Source: Verrucomicrobiia bacterium (GTDB taxonomy: Bacteria; Verrucomicrobiota; Verrucomicrobiia; Limisphaerales; Pedosphaeraceae). Taken from it: DNA of 64,000 nucleotides. Both the position numbers and the translations under genes were made by a program. The notes below the pieces were generated by a model. It worked only from the letters and a program-made list of their open reading frames with translations. It searched no databases and was not told the DNA's origin. Where the stretch lies: positions 1 through 64,000 of the forward strand of contig DATAUW010000009.1 of NCBI GenBank assembly GCA_036268055.1, given 5' to 3'. Positions 17,938 through 25,969 of this stretch are shown here, piece after piece. The stretch's first letter is position 1; the number at the start of each line of letters is the position of its first letter.

Positions 17938-19197
17938 TTACCGCACCACCTCAAACGCAAACCCCTTCAAATACTCTGTCTCCGAAATCGCCGGGATGAT
18001 CGGATGATCCGGCGATTGGCTGTAAGTCGCCACCCGGCGCAACGTCCGCCGCGCATCATACGCCGCGTCCAAAATCACCGATTGAAACATATTCGCATCC
18101 ACATGATGCGAGCAACAGAACGTCGCCAGCGTCCCACCCGCGCGCAACAGCTTCAACGCCCGCAAATGAATCTCCTTGTAACCTCGCATCGCGTCCGGCA
18201 CCGCCGCGCGACTCCGCGTGAACGACGGCGGGTCCAGCACGATCGCGTCGAACCGCGGGATCACGCGCTCATGCGGCTTCACCGCCGTGTGCGCCTTGAG
18301 CCAGTCAAAAACATTCACCGTCTCAAACGAACAGTTGCCTGAAAGCCCATTCGCGGTCGCATTCCGCGTCGCCGCCGCCACCGCATCCGCGCTCTGGTCG
18401 AGCATGTGAACGTGCGCCGCCCCCGCGCGCGCCGCGTGCAAACCGAACCCGCCGAGAAAACTAAAACAATCCAGCACTTGCCCGCCCTTAACCAACTCCG
18501 CCACCTGCTGATAATTCACCTGCTGATCCAAATACAAACCCGTCTTGTGTCCGCCCAAAATATCCACCTCAAATTTCAGCCCGTTCAATTTAATGCCCAC
18601 CGGCCCATTCAATTCGCCCGACAACATCCCATTCGCATCCGCCAACCCCTCGAATTTGCGAAACGCCGAGTCATTCCGTTCCACGATGCAGCGCGGCGAA
18701 AAAATCTCCTGCAACGCCGCGACGATCATCGCCTTCCGCTGGTCCATTCCTAGCGCCGAAGTCTGCACGACCAGCACATCCTCATATTTATCCACGATCA
18801 ACCCGCTCAGAAAATCGCTCTCCGCATTCACAACGCGAAACGACGTTGCCTCCGGCAAATGTTTCTTGCGCACCGCCAGCGCCGCGCGAATCCGCTCTTC
18901 AAAAAACGACGCGTCCACCGTCACGCGCTCCGGCGAAAGCAGCCGCACCAAAATTTTCGAGCGCGAATTATAAAAACCCACCCCAAGAAATCGTTGGCGA
19001 TGGTCCTTCACCTGCACCAGCGCGCCCTCCGCCGCCTGCTGCGTCACGCGCAACACCGACCCGCTGTAAATCCACGGATGCCCCGCCACCACGCGATCGG
19101 CCTCACCGGGACGCAGCAACACCGTCGGCAATGAAGAATTTGGAGCAGAACCCTCCGGCTCAGTCGAAAGGGCAGGGGACGAATCGGTTTTTTTCAT
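17938..19197 (-). CDS. rlmI: RlmI-like class I SAM-dependent rRNA (cytosine-C5) methyltransferase
   Basis: Predicted to methylate a cytosine of 23S rRNA. Of its 419 residues, the N-terminal part is a PUA domain (VVAGHPWIYSGSV...). A connecting domain contains NSRSKILVRLL. The Rossmann methyltransferase domain has motif I VLDCFSFLGGFGLHAARAG, motif IV LDPPSFTRS and a cysteine pair in TFCCSHHV where the catalytic Cys of RlmI-type enzymes sits. A 30-residue Ser/Pro/Glu-rich extension precedes the PUA domain. The family is certain; the exact target position (C1962 in E. coli numbering) is assumed from homology. Confidence 0.88.
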   Translation of the reverse strand: MKKTDSSPALSTEPEGSAPNSSLPTVLLRPGEADRVVAGHPWIYSGSVLRVTQQAAEGALVQVKDHRQRFLGVGFYNSRSKILVRLLSPERVTVDASFFEERIRAALAVRKKHLPEATSFRVVNAESDFLSGLIVDKYEDVLVVQTSALGMDQRKAMIVAALQEIFSPRCIVERNDSAFRKFEGLADANGMLSGELNGPVGIKLNGLKFEVDILGGHKTGLYLDQQVNYQQVAELVKGGQVLDCFSFLGGFGLHAARAGAAHVHMLDQSADAVAAATRNATANGLSGNCSFETVNVFDWLKAHTAVKPHERVIPRFDAIVLDPPSFTRSRAAVPDAMRGYKEIHLRALKLLRAGGTLATFCCSHHVDANMFQSVILDAAYDARRTLRRVATYSQSPDHPIIPAISETEYLKGFAFEVVR

Positions 19198-19399
19198 AAT
19201 TTTTGTAAACAGTAATTTGTATGCCTCGCTTAAACGCGAAACAGCCGGCCACTATAACTCACCCACTCAACAATGAAAGACCATTGTCAGCGTATAACAA
19301 CAAACCTAAAGCCGCCTCGTTAAGTTGGCTTCCAACCAAATTTGTAGGAACGAAATATTTCAGGGCGGACAAGTCGGAACTGCCGCTCCGCCATCCGAA

Positions 19400-19479
19400 G
19401 TCCCGCAGGGACGGCAGATCTTAGCCCAGCAATTTATTGCTGGGTTCCAATCGCTCCCATTCCAAGTCCCGTAAGGGAC
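19400..19479. repeat. Cluster of three short perfect hairpins, dispersed-repeat type
   Basis: Three perfect inverted repeats in 80 bases: GTCCC-GCA-GGGAC (19400-19412), CCCAGCAA-TTTA-TTGCTGGG (19425-19444) and GTCCC-GTAA-GGGAC (19466-19479). The outer two are near copies with the flanks AAGTCCCG and GGGACG. This looks like a unit of an intergenic repeat family; a related unit with a different hairpin is at 29434-29505. Confidence 0.7.
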
Positions 19480-19636
19480 GAAAGAAAACCTCCCAAACAC
19501 AAAACCGATTCAGCCTCAAGCAAGCCATCCTCAATCAGTGCTGACGGTGCCTTCCAAATAATTTAACGAACGGTGGTACACTGACCATATCCAAATCTGT
19601 AAAACTATGTTCAAACCACCCAACACTTCTCATTAA

Positions 19637-19656
19637 CCCCCGGCTTCAGCCGGGGG
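19637..19656. repeat. GC-rich hairpin with TTCA loop
   Basis: Perfect 8-base-pair stem CCCCCGGC / GCCGGGGG around a TTCA loop. No T run follows on either side, so it is not a standard intrinsic terminator, though it lies 115 bases past the rhomboid gene stop and could still slow transcription. Confidence 0.6.
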
Positions 19657-19770
19657 AACTCGACTCCTCATCAAACCCACTATTCCGAGCGCAGCGAGGC
19701 AAGCCCGTACGCCACCACCAAAATCCAATCACCACAAGTCTCTCCCCCTTAAACCCACCACACAAAAAAC

Positions 19771-20709
19771 CTACCCCCGCCTCACCGCCGCCAACCACGT
19801 CGCCGTTACCATCGCCACCAAACCAATTACACAAACAAAATTCACCCGCTCACTTCGCGCCCATCCTTTTGGAATAAAAACCAATCCCGCCCCCAGCGCC
19901 AGCCCGCCAATAAATCCTCCCAGATGCGCCGCCGTATCCGCCTCTGGCGAAACCCCAAATAAAATAAACAACATCACTCCCGCCGCCACGCCGCCGAGCG
20001 CATATTTCACAGACCCGCGCCCCCAATTTTCGCGCCGCAACGATTGTGCCGCCAGCAACCCCAGCGCGCCCATCACCATCCCCGACGAACCCAGTCCCAC
20101 GAACGGATGCGCGTTCAGCGCGAGCGACGCCAGATTTCCCATCGCCCCTGCCAGATACGCCGCAAACAATCCCGTGCCCGTTCCATAAACACCCATGGTC
20201 AATCCGACCAGCACAATTCCCAGTGATAAATTTTCCGCCAGATGCGCCATGTCCGCGTGCAACGTCATCGCCGTAAAAATTCGCCACCATTGTCCGCCCG
20301 AAACTTTCGCGCTATTCATCACGCCGCTGTTTTCGATTGCCGGAAACTGCACGCTTAACCAATAAAATAAAATCATCACCGCCGCCCACGCAATACAACC
20401 CCAGCTAAAATAAGCCTCGCCGTTCGGCAACACTTCCCGCCATGGCCATCCACGATTTTCGATGCGATACAGCCGCAGCGTCTTGAGCGCGCGCTCCATT
20501 TCTTGGCCGGAAACTTCGAGCATCCAACCTTCATCACCAGCGGGAGAGAGCACCGTCGCCTCAATGCCCTGGCTCAACAGCACCAGGCTCCAGTCCATCG
20601 CCTGCCGACGCGACCGCACGGGAATTCTTCCCGCGCCATAAGCCGGAGCCATTGCTTGATGAAAATCCTGCACCTGCGCCAACGTAATCCTCCTCCAAAA
20701 AATTTCCAA
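19771..20709 (-). CDS. Rhomboid family intramembrane serine protease
   Basis: Cleaves membrane proteins within the bilayer by a Ser-His dyad. The 312-residue protein has a soluble N-terminal domain of about 95 residues, as in GlpG-type rhomboids, then six predicted helices. Key motifs are TLHADMAHLAEN (HxxxxHxxxN of helix 2), GLGSSGMVMG (catalytic Ser in GxSG of helix 4) and DTAAHLGGFIGG (catalytic His of helix 6). All expected catalytic residues are present. A seventh hydrophobic segment at the C-terminus follows IPKGWARSERV. Physiological substrates are unknown. Confidence 0.92.
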   Translation of the reverse strand: MEIFWRRITLAQVQDFHQAMAPAYGAGRIPVRSRRQAMDWSLVLLSQGIEATVLSPAGDEGWMLEVSGQEMERALKTLRLYRIENRGWPWREVLPNGEAYFSWGCIAWAAVMILFYWLSVQFPAIENSGVMNSAKVSGGQWWRIFTAMTLHADMAHLAENLSLGIVLVGLTMGVYGTGTGLFAAYLAGAMGNLASLALNAHPFVGLGSSGMVMGALGLLAAQSLRRENWGRGSVKYALGGVAAGVMLFILFGVSPEADTAAHLGGFIGGLALGAGLVFIPKGWARSERVNFVCVIGLVAMVTATWLAAVRRG

Positions 20710-20745
20710 TTCATTACAAGAGCCAAATTATTTTAAGTCTTCCTG

Positions 20746-20778
20746 AACTGAAAACTTGAAACTTGAAACTGAAAACTT
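20746..20778. repeat. Tandem heptamer repeat upstream of the rhomboid gene
   Basis: Nearly five head-to-tail 7-base units: AACTGAA, AACTTGA, AACTTGA, AACTGAA, then AACTT. It lies between the marR stop and the rhomboid start, so copy-number change could alter spacing upstream of the rhomboid gene. Confidence 0.75.
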
Positions 20779-20782
20779 CTTC

Positions 20783-21220
20783 TCACTCCCCCAACTTCTT
20801 CAACACCCCCGCCAACTTCGGCCCGACCCGTTTTAATTGCCGGCTATGCGCCCACGAAAGTTTCGCCAGCACACCTTCGCCCCGCGGTGTCAATCGGATG
20901 ATCACGCGCCGCCGATCTTCCGCCGAAGGCCGCCGCACCACCAGCTTCTCTGCCACCAGCCGGTCCACGAGCCCGACTGTGCTGTGATGTTTTAATTGCA
21001 AACGCTCCGCGAGTTCACCCACCGTCACCGCCTCGCGTTTCGGAAATCCTTTGATCGCGAGCAGTGCCTGATGCTGCTGCGACGTGATGCCCGCGTCGTG
21101 CGCCGCGTTTTCGCTGAAATGAATGAATCGCCGCAACGCGTAACGAAATTCCGCGAGCGCCTCATATTCTGCCTTGCCAAGCTGCTGTTTGATTCGTGCC
21201 ATGCGCAAACAAGATAACAT
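20783..21220 (-). CDS. MarR family transcriptional regulator
   Basis: 145-residue winged-helix dimeric repressor. The core VTVGELAERLQLKHHSTVGLVDRLVAEKLVVRRPSAEDRR, shown here only by its ends and length, is the typical helix-turn-helix plus wing of MarR; the DRRR wing tip and LTPRGEGVL are present. It is divergent from a ClC-type channel gene, with a perfect palindrome between them. It probably controls that gene and itself. An internal ATG at 21202 is an alternative start. The ligand is unknown. Confidence 0.9.
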   Translation of the reverse strand: MLSCLRMARIKQQLGKAEYEALAEFRYALRRFIHFSENAAHDAGITSQQHQALLAIKGFPKREAVTVGELAERLQLKHHSTVGLVDRLVAEKLVVRRPSAEDRRRVIIRLTPRGEGVLAKLSWAHSRQLKRVGPKLAGVLKKLGE

Positions 21221-21247
21221 GAACGATTAAGGGAGGCTACACTGTAA

Positions 21248-21283
21248 TTGACATATATCGTGGCACGATATATTGTCATTCTG
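21248..21283 (+). promoter_or_regulatory. clc promoter with overlapping palindromic operator (probable MarR site)
   Basis: A consensus -35 TTGACA (21248-21253) and a -10-like TATTGT (21271-21276) are spaced by 17 bases. The spacer and -10 are covered by a perfect inverted repeat: arms ATATATCGTG (21253-21262) and CACGATATAT (21264-21273) around one G, extended by TGAC / GTCA with a one-base bulge. Binding here would block RNA polymerase directly. The expected transcription start falls at about the GTG start of clc (21283), implying a leaderless mRNA. Promoter function and MarR binding are inferred. Confidence 0.75.
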
Positions 21284-23094
21284 TGTTAACACAAACAGAG
21301 ACACTTGATCCTGCGGCCGCGACCCCTCGTCCTGCAGATGTTGAAATCGGGGCTGAATCGGATCTTCGCGATTTTACCACCAACCGCCGCGTTCTCACCT
21401 TGTCTGCGATGGCCTTGGTCATCGGCTCCATAAGTGCGGTCGTAGCTTACGTCCTGATCTGGCTGATCGCCGTCATCACCAATCTTTCCTTTTATCAAAA
21501 ATTTTCCTCCGCCTCGGCGGTGCCCCAGGGAAATCATCTCGGCGCGTGGGTGATCATTGTCCCGGTCATCGGCGCTTTGATCATCGGCGTGATGGCGCGT
21601 TTCGGTTCCGATAAGATTCGCGGTCACGGCATCCCGGAAGCGTTGGAGGCTATTCTTCTCGGGCGCAGCCGCATCCAGCCCAAAGTCGCACTTTTAAAAC
21701 CGATTTCCGCCGCCATCTCCATCGGCACCGGCGGCCCGTTTGGCGCGGAAGGCCCGATCATCATGACGGGCGGCGCGCTCGGTTCGATCTTCGCGCAGCA
21801 ATTTCACATGAGTGCCGCCGAGAGAAAAACCTTGCTCGCCGCCGGTGCGGCGGGCGGCATGGCCGCTATTTTTGCAACTCCGGTCGCCGCGGTCTTGCTC
21901 GCCGTCGAGCTTCTGTTGTTCGAGTGGAAGCCGCGCAGTTTTATTCCGGTCACTGTGGCCGCTGTGATGGCCTCCGTATTGCGCGTGCCGCTGCTCGGCG
22001 CGGGGCCGATTTTCCCGGTGCCACCTCACCTTGCATTGTCCGGTAATGAACTCCTCGTTGCGGCGGGCCTTGGCATTGTCACTGGATTTGCCTCCGGCCT
22101 TGTCACCAGCATCGTTTACGCCTGTGAAGATTTCTTTCACAAAATTCCGATTCATTGGATGTGGTGGCCCGCCATCGGCGCGGTCTTCGTCGGCATCGGC
22201 GGCTATATTGAACCGCGCGTCCTGGGCGTCGGTTACGATACGATTCACAGTCTTTTGAACGGCGACCTCATCGGCACGGTGGTGATCAGTCTGCTGGTTG
22301 CCAAGGCGGTTGTCTGGGCAATCGCGCTGGGCTCAGGAACCTCCGGCGGCGTTCTCGCGCCATTATTGATCATCGGTGGCGCGCTCGGCGCATTGCTCGG
22401 AAAATGGATTCCCATCGGCGACGCCGGTTTGTGGGCGACGATTTGCATGGCCGCAATGATGGGCGGCACAATGCGCGGTCCGTTGACTGCGGTAGTCTTC
22501 GCGGTCGAACTGACGCACGACTTCAATATCCTCCCCGCCTTGCTCATCGCTTCGGTGGCCTCGCTGGGCGTCACGGTTTTGTTGATGCGCCGTTCCATTC
22601 TCACCGAAAAACTCGCGCGCCGTGGCCAGCACGTCACTTGCGAATACAGTATTGACCCCTTCGAATTCGCGCGCGTTGGCGATGTCATGGAACGCGATGT
22701 TCCCACCGTGCCCGCGACTATGCTGCTGACCGAACTTTCCGATCGCATTGCCCAGAACGACCCCGCGCTGACCCGCCGCCAGGGCACGCTGGTGACGGAC
22801 GAGCAAAATCGTTTATACGGCATCATCACCCGCGGCGACATCGTCCGCGCCCTGCGCCAAAACGAAAATTCCACGATGACCGTTGGCGAGGCTTGCAGTA
22901 GCAATCTGGTCGTCGCTTATGCGGATGAACCTCTGCAAAACGCGCTGACCAAAATGCTCGACCGCAACATCGGCCGCCTTCCCGTCGTTGGCCGCAGCCA
23001 GCCGTCGAAAGTCATCGGCTATCTGGGCCGCGCCGCGATTCTCTCCGCTCGCCGGCGTCTGCACGAAGAGGAAAATATTCTTCAACGCGGCTAA
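21283..23094 (+). CDS. ClC-family chloride channel/antiporter with C-terminal CBS pair
   Basis: 603-residue integral membrane protein that moves chloride or a related anion. It has the ClC selectivity motifs RGHGIPEA, GGPFGAEGP (gating glutamate present) and GTSGGVLAPLL, spread over about 11 helices (residues about 38-430). A cytoplasmic CBS-domain pair follows (about 465-590; VMERDVPTVPAT and RNIGRLPVVG). The glutamate after GPFGA is that used by both gated channels and H+-coupled exchangers, so the mode is undecided. A start GTG lies next to the operator-promoter. The divergent MarR gene suggests control by an effector, possibly a toxic anion or acid stress. Confidence 0.92.
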   Translation: MLTQTETLDPAAATPRPADVEIGAESDLRDFTTNRRVLTLSAMALVIGSISAVVAYVLIWLIAVITNLSFYQKFSSASAVPQGNHLGAWVIIVPVIGALIIGVMARFGSDKIRGHGIPEALEAILLGRSRIQPKVALLKPISAAISIGTGGPFGAEGPIIMTGGALGSIFAQQFHMSAAERKTLLAAGAAGGMAAIFATPVAAVLLAVELLLFEWKPRSFIPVTVAAVMASVLRVPLLGAGPIFPVPPHLALSGNELLVAAGLGIVTGFASGLVTSIVYACEDFFHKIPIHWMWWPAIGAVFVGIGGYIEPRVLGVGYDTIHSLLNGDLIGTVVISLLVAKAVVWAIALGSGTSGGVLAPLLIIGGALGALLGKWIPIGDAGLWATICMAAMMGGTMRGPLTAVVFAVELTHDFNILPALLIASVASLGVTVLLMRRSILTEKLARRGQHVTCEYSIDPFEFARVGDVMERDVPTVPATMLLTELSDRIAQNDPALTRRQGTLVTDEQNRLYGIITRGDIVRALRQNENSTMTVGEACSSNLVVAYADEPLQNALTKMLDRNIGRLPVVGRSQPSKVIGYLGRAAILSARRRLHEEENILQRG

Positions 23095-23179
23095 AATTTA
23101 ATGCGATTGCCAAAATCGGGCGGCCTCTGGCCGCCTGAATTTACTCGCCAATTTTTCACGCCCAATTACACTTTCACCG

Positions 23180-23251
23180 ATGTTCAAGATCATTCTGATA
23201 AAATTGTTGATCGCCGCGATTTCCGGCACGGTGATTCTCTGGGCGCTTTGA
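23180..23251 (+). CDS. 23-residue hydrophobic peptide, candidate small membrane protein
   Basis: ATG at 23180 opens a 23-codon frame, MFKIILIKLL followed by a hydrophobic run to the end WAL. It is one predicted transmembrane helix with two N-terminal lysines. The stop (23249-23251) is one base before the ATG of the next membrane-protein gene, so translation would be coupled. The ClC gene ends 85 bases upstream. No strong Shine-Dalgarno sequence is seen. At this length chance cannot be ruled out; it needs conservation to be believed. Confidence 0.4.
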   Translation: MFKIILIKLLIAAISGTVILWAL

Positions 23252-23252
23252 C

Positions 23253-23645
23253 ATGCGGCCGTTTCTTTATTTTCGCGATCCACTTTTCCTCATCGGTTGC
23301 GCTGCCTACGCCCTCAATCGCTTCGTCGTCAAACACTACATCCATCGCGGATTTTTCCACGACCACTTCAACGATTGCTGGCTGATCCCGTGCGCCTTGC
23401 CGCCCGTTCTCTGGCTGCATCAACGCCTTGGTCTTCGCCCGCACAACGCGCCGCCGCAATTTCTCGAAATCTTTGCCCACCTGATTTTCTGGTCTCTGCT
23501 CTTCGAGTGGATTGGACCAAAATTTGTTCACGGAACCACCTCCGACCCGATGGACGTGGTCGCTTATTTCACCGGTGGCCTCATCGCCTGGATATGGTGG
23601 CAGCGAGATAGCTGGCTCAAGGCTCGTCCCGCCCATGAGTTTTGA
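23253..23645 (+). CDS. Small multi-pass membrane protein of unknown function
   Basis: 130 residues with about three hydrophobic segments (near 8-20, 42-55 and 72-90, and a weaker one at 105-118). It has a His-rich loop HYIHRGFFHDHFND, a block LIPCALPPVLW and a late motif TTSDPMDVVAYFTGG. I recognise this pattern as a small uncharacterised bacterial family but cannot name a function. It overlaps the methyltransferase start by 11 bases, so the two genes are almost certainly cotranscribed. Confidence 0.7.
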   Translation: MRPFLYFRDPLFLIGCAAYALNRFVVKHYIHRGFFHDHFNDCWLIPCALPPVLWLHQRLGLRPHNAPPQFLEIFAHLIFWSLLFEWIGPKFVHGTTSDPMDVVAYFTGGLIAWIWWQRDSWLKARPAHEF

Positions 23646-24291
23646 CACCCTTGCGCCGTATTATCGCTGGATGGAAATGGTCCTCGCCGGACAAACCATG
23701 CACCGCTGCCGCACGGCTTTTCTCGACCAGGTTCCTACCGCGCGAAATATTCTTCTCCTCGGCGAAGGCCACGGTCGCGCGCTCGTCGAATGCCGCCGCC
23801 GTTTTCCCGCTGCGCAAATCACCTGCGTTGATGCCAGCCATAAAATGCTCGATCAGGCGCGGCGAAATATAGCTCGCCACCAATTATCTTCAGCCCGCAT
23901 CGAATATCTCCCGGTTGATGCTCTCGCCTGGCAGCCTCCCGCAAAAAACTACGACCTCATCATCACCAACTTTTTCTTCGATTGCTTCCCTGCGGAGCAA
24001 TCAAAAATTCTCGTGGAAAAACTCGCCGCTGCTTCCACCGAAGACGCCAATTGGCTCGTCGCCGATTTTCAAATTCCAACGCAACGCTTAAAACGGCTCC
24101 GCAGCCAGCTAATCGTCTGGATGCTCTATCGTTTCTTCCGCATCGCAACTCGTCTGTCCGCGCGCGCTCTTACTCCACCCGATGATTTTTTGCGCGCTTC
24201 CGGCTTTAAACTTTCGCGCCGCCTCGAAAACGACTGGGGTCTTTTCCGCAGCGATTGGTGGCAGCGCGATCCTCAATTCCTCAGCGCTTAA
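23635..24291 (+). CDS. Class I SAM-dependent methyltransferase
   Basis: 218-residue Rossmann methyltransferase. Motif I reads ILLLGEGHGRALVECRR, followed by ITCVDASHKMLDQARR (acidic end of strand 2) and the post-motif YDLIITNFFFDCF. No target-recognition domain is seen, so the substrate (small molecule, lipid or protein) is unknown. The ATG at 23635 lies inside the 3' end of the upstream membrane-protein gene. The stop overlaps the stop of the convergent fucosidase gene by 11 bases. A longer frame upstream exists but lies over the membrane-protein gene. Confidence 0.82.
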   Translation: MSFDTLAPYYRWMEMVLAGQTMHRCRTAFLDQVPTARNILLLGEGHGRALVECRRRFPAAQITCVDASHKMLDQARRNIARHQLSSARIEYLPVDALAWQPPAKNYDLIITNFFFDCFPAEQSKILVEKLAAASTEDANWLVADFQIPTQRLKRLRSQLIVWMLYRFFRIATRLSARALTPPDDFLRASGFKLSRRLENDWGLFRSDWWQRDPQFLSA

Positions 24292-25840
24292 ACTTGATCA
24301 CGAAGACCACGGCGTCTTTCGCGGGCCACGAATGCGCCGGTTGAATCACTAGCGCGTCCGGTGTTTGCTGCCATTGCAATTTTTCCCGGCTTCCCAGCAA
24401 AGTCACTTCAGTCACGGCCTTGTCCGCCGCGCCGCTCGCGAGGCCCAATGATTTTATTCGCAGCGCATCGCTGGGCACACCCAGCGCAATGGCATAAAGC
24501 GTTTTCCCGCGCGTGGTGAAACGAATGTCATTCGCATTGAACGCATAATTTTCCTTAAAGTTTCCGCCCGCCACGACCGTCGGCCCTTCGCCATAAATTT
24601 TCCACGGACGCGTTTTGAAAATCGCTTCGCCATTCACCTTCATCCACGCCGCCATCTCTTTCAGAAAAACTTCCATTTCCGGCGGCAAACTTCCGTCGGG
24701 ATATTGGACGACGTTCAAAAGCAAATTTCCATTTTTGCTCACGATGTCCGCCAACAGATGGATCACTTGCCCGGTCGTCTTGTATTGATCGTTCGTCCGA
24801 AAAAACCAATCGCCCGTTGAGGTATCCGTCTGCCACGGGTAAGGCTGAATATCGTGCATTCCTCCGCGCTCCACATCCTGCACGCACGAACTGTCAATGA
24901 ACTCGCCCGAATTAACTTTTTTACAATTATAAACCGCCTCCAACCGGCCGTGATGCCGAAGCATATTCGCATTATAAAATTGAGCCACCAGCGTGCGGCC
25001 CACGTCCCCGAACGGCATTCCGCCATCGCTATAGAGCAGGTCGGGATGATATTGATCCACGACATCATAAATGCGCGCAAACCATTCCTGATGCCATTCG
25101 GAATTGGTCGAATACCATGCTTTATCGCCCGTATCCGCAAGCGGATGATAAAGGTCCTGATACTTCGGGTCTGCGCCATCATAAGGCACACCAGCAAACG
25201 GACCAGTTTTGTCCGAGCGATGGCTGGCTTGAAACCACGTGAAACTCGCGCCGAGATGTTCCGAGACGCCAAAACGCAGTCCTTGTTTCAACGCCTCCTT
25301 TTGCCAAAGTCCTACAATATCTTTATGCGGCCCCATCTCCACGGCATTCCACTTGTGATATTTTGAATTCCAGTTATCAAAATTATCGTGATGCACCGCC
25401 TGTGCGACGAAATAATGCGCGCCCGCCTTTTTATAAAGCTCCATCAATCGCGCCGGGTTCCATTTTTCTGCATGCCATTGAGGAATAATGTCCTTGTAAC
25501 CATTCGTCGAAGGATGCCCGTAATCCGCGAGATGAAATTTATAATCCGGGCTGCCTTCCTCGTACATGATTCGCGCATACCAATCGCCATGTTCGGGAAC
25601 TGCCTGCGGTCCCCAATGCGCCCAAATGCCAAACTTCGCGTCACGAAACCAATCCGGACATTGGTACTCCTTTAGCGAATCGGTGGACGCCGTAAACTTT
25701 CCCTGAACCAAAGGAAGCTGCCCCGGCGCCGGAATCAAACGCGCGTTCGTCTCCGGCGGATACGCCGCCTGTGCGGCAGTTGCCAAAACGACAAAAGATA
25801 AAATCGCCGCGAGCACGCAAGCTGATGAATTTGTGGGCAT
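24281..25840 (-). CDS. Secreted alpha-L-fucosidase, GH29
   Basis: 519-residue exported glycosidase expected to release L-fucose from glycans by a retaining mechanism. A signal peptide occupies about residues 1-27 (ends ATAAQAA). The GH29 fold begins at FRDAKFGIWAHWGPQA, with later family blocks YFVAQAVHHDNFDNW, LLYSDGGMPFG (nucleophile Asp) and GNLLLNVVQYPDGSLP. A C-terminal beta-sandwich follows. The frame stays open far upstream to 26767, but that part lies opposite the HlyD gene; the ATG at 25840 with its signal peptide is the real start. It differs from the GH29 at 57896-59710 in the nucleophile context (YSDGG here, WFDGN there). Confidence 0.9.
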   Translation of the reverse strand: MPTNSSACVLAAILSFVVLATAAQAAYPPETNARLIPAPGQLPLVQGKFTASTDSLKEYQCPDWFRDAKFGIWAHWGPQAVPEHGDWYARIMYEEGSPDYKFHLADYGHPSTNGYKDIIPQWHAEKWNPARLMELYKKAGAHYFVAQAVHHDNFDNWNSKYHKWNAVEMGPHKDIVGLWQKEALKQGLRFGVSEHLGASFTWFQASHRSDKTGPFAGVPYDGADPKYQDLYHPLADTGDKAWYSTNSEWHQEWFARIYDVVDQYHPDLLYSDGGMPFGDVGRTLVAQFYNANMLRHHGRLEAVYNCKKVNSGEFIDSSCVQDVERGGMHDIQPYPWQTDTSTGDWFFRTNDQYKTTGQVIHLLADIVSKNGNLLLNVVQYPDGSLPPEMEVFLKEMAAWMKVNGEAIFKTRPWKIYGEGPTVVAGGNFKENYAFNANDIRFTTRGKTLYAIALGVPSDALRIKSLGLASGAADKAVTEVTLLGSREKLQWQQTPDALVIQPAHSWPAKDAVVFVIKFKR

Positions 25841-25845
25841 GAAAA

Positions 25846-25875
25846 ATATTAATCGAGAGCCGGGCGGTAAATCAA
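25846..25875 (-). promoter_or_regulatory. Candidate promoter of the fucosidase gene at 24281-25840
   Basis: On the minus strand TTGATT (25875-25870), an 18-base spacer, then TAATAT (25851-25846), five bases before the ATG at 25840. Both hexamers match consensus at four of six positions. It would give a nearly leaderless mRNA. Weak by itself. Confidence 0.35.
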
Positions 25876-25969
25876 TCCCGGCCTTGCGCCAATTAATTCG
25901 CAATGATGTTGATAAATTCCGCCACTGAAGCATCCTATGGCGTGGCGTACGCGCCTCCATCCAACACCG

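Larger units (their letters stand above)
19198..19770. other. 573-base non-coding stretch with hairpin repeats
   Basis: No convincing gene. It contains the hairpin repeat cluster at 19400-19479 and a strong GC hairpin at 19637-19656. Short open frames here are Arg/Pro/Ser-rich or cover the hairpins and look spurious. Confidence 0.7.

Noticed and set aside
19400-19479. CRISPR array
   Set aside because: The hairpins are short, not identical and not evenly spaced by unique spacers; no cas genes are present.
19637-19656. Intrinsic terminator
   Set aside because: The stem is strong but no T run follows in either direction, so it is listed only as a hairpin.
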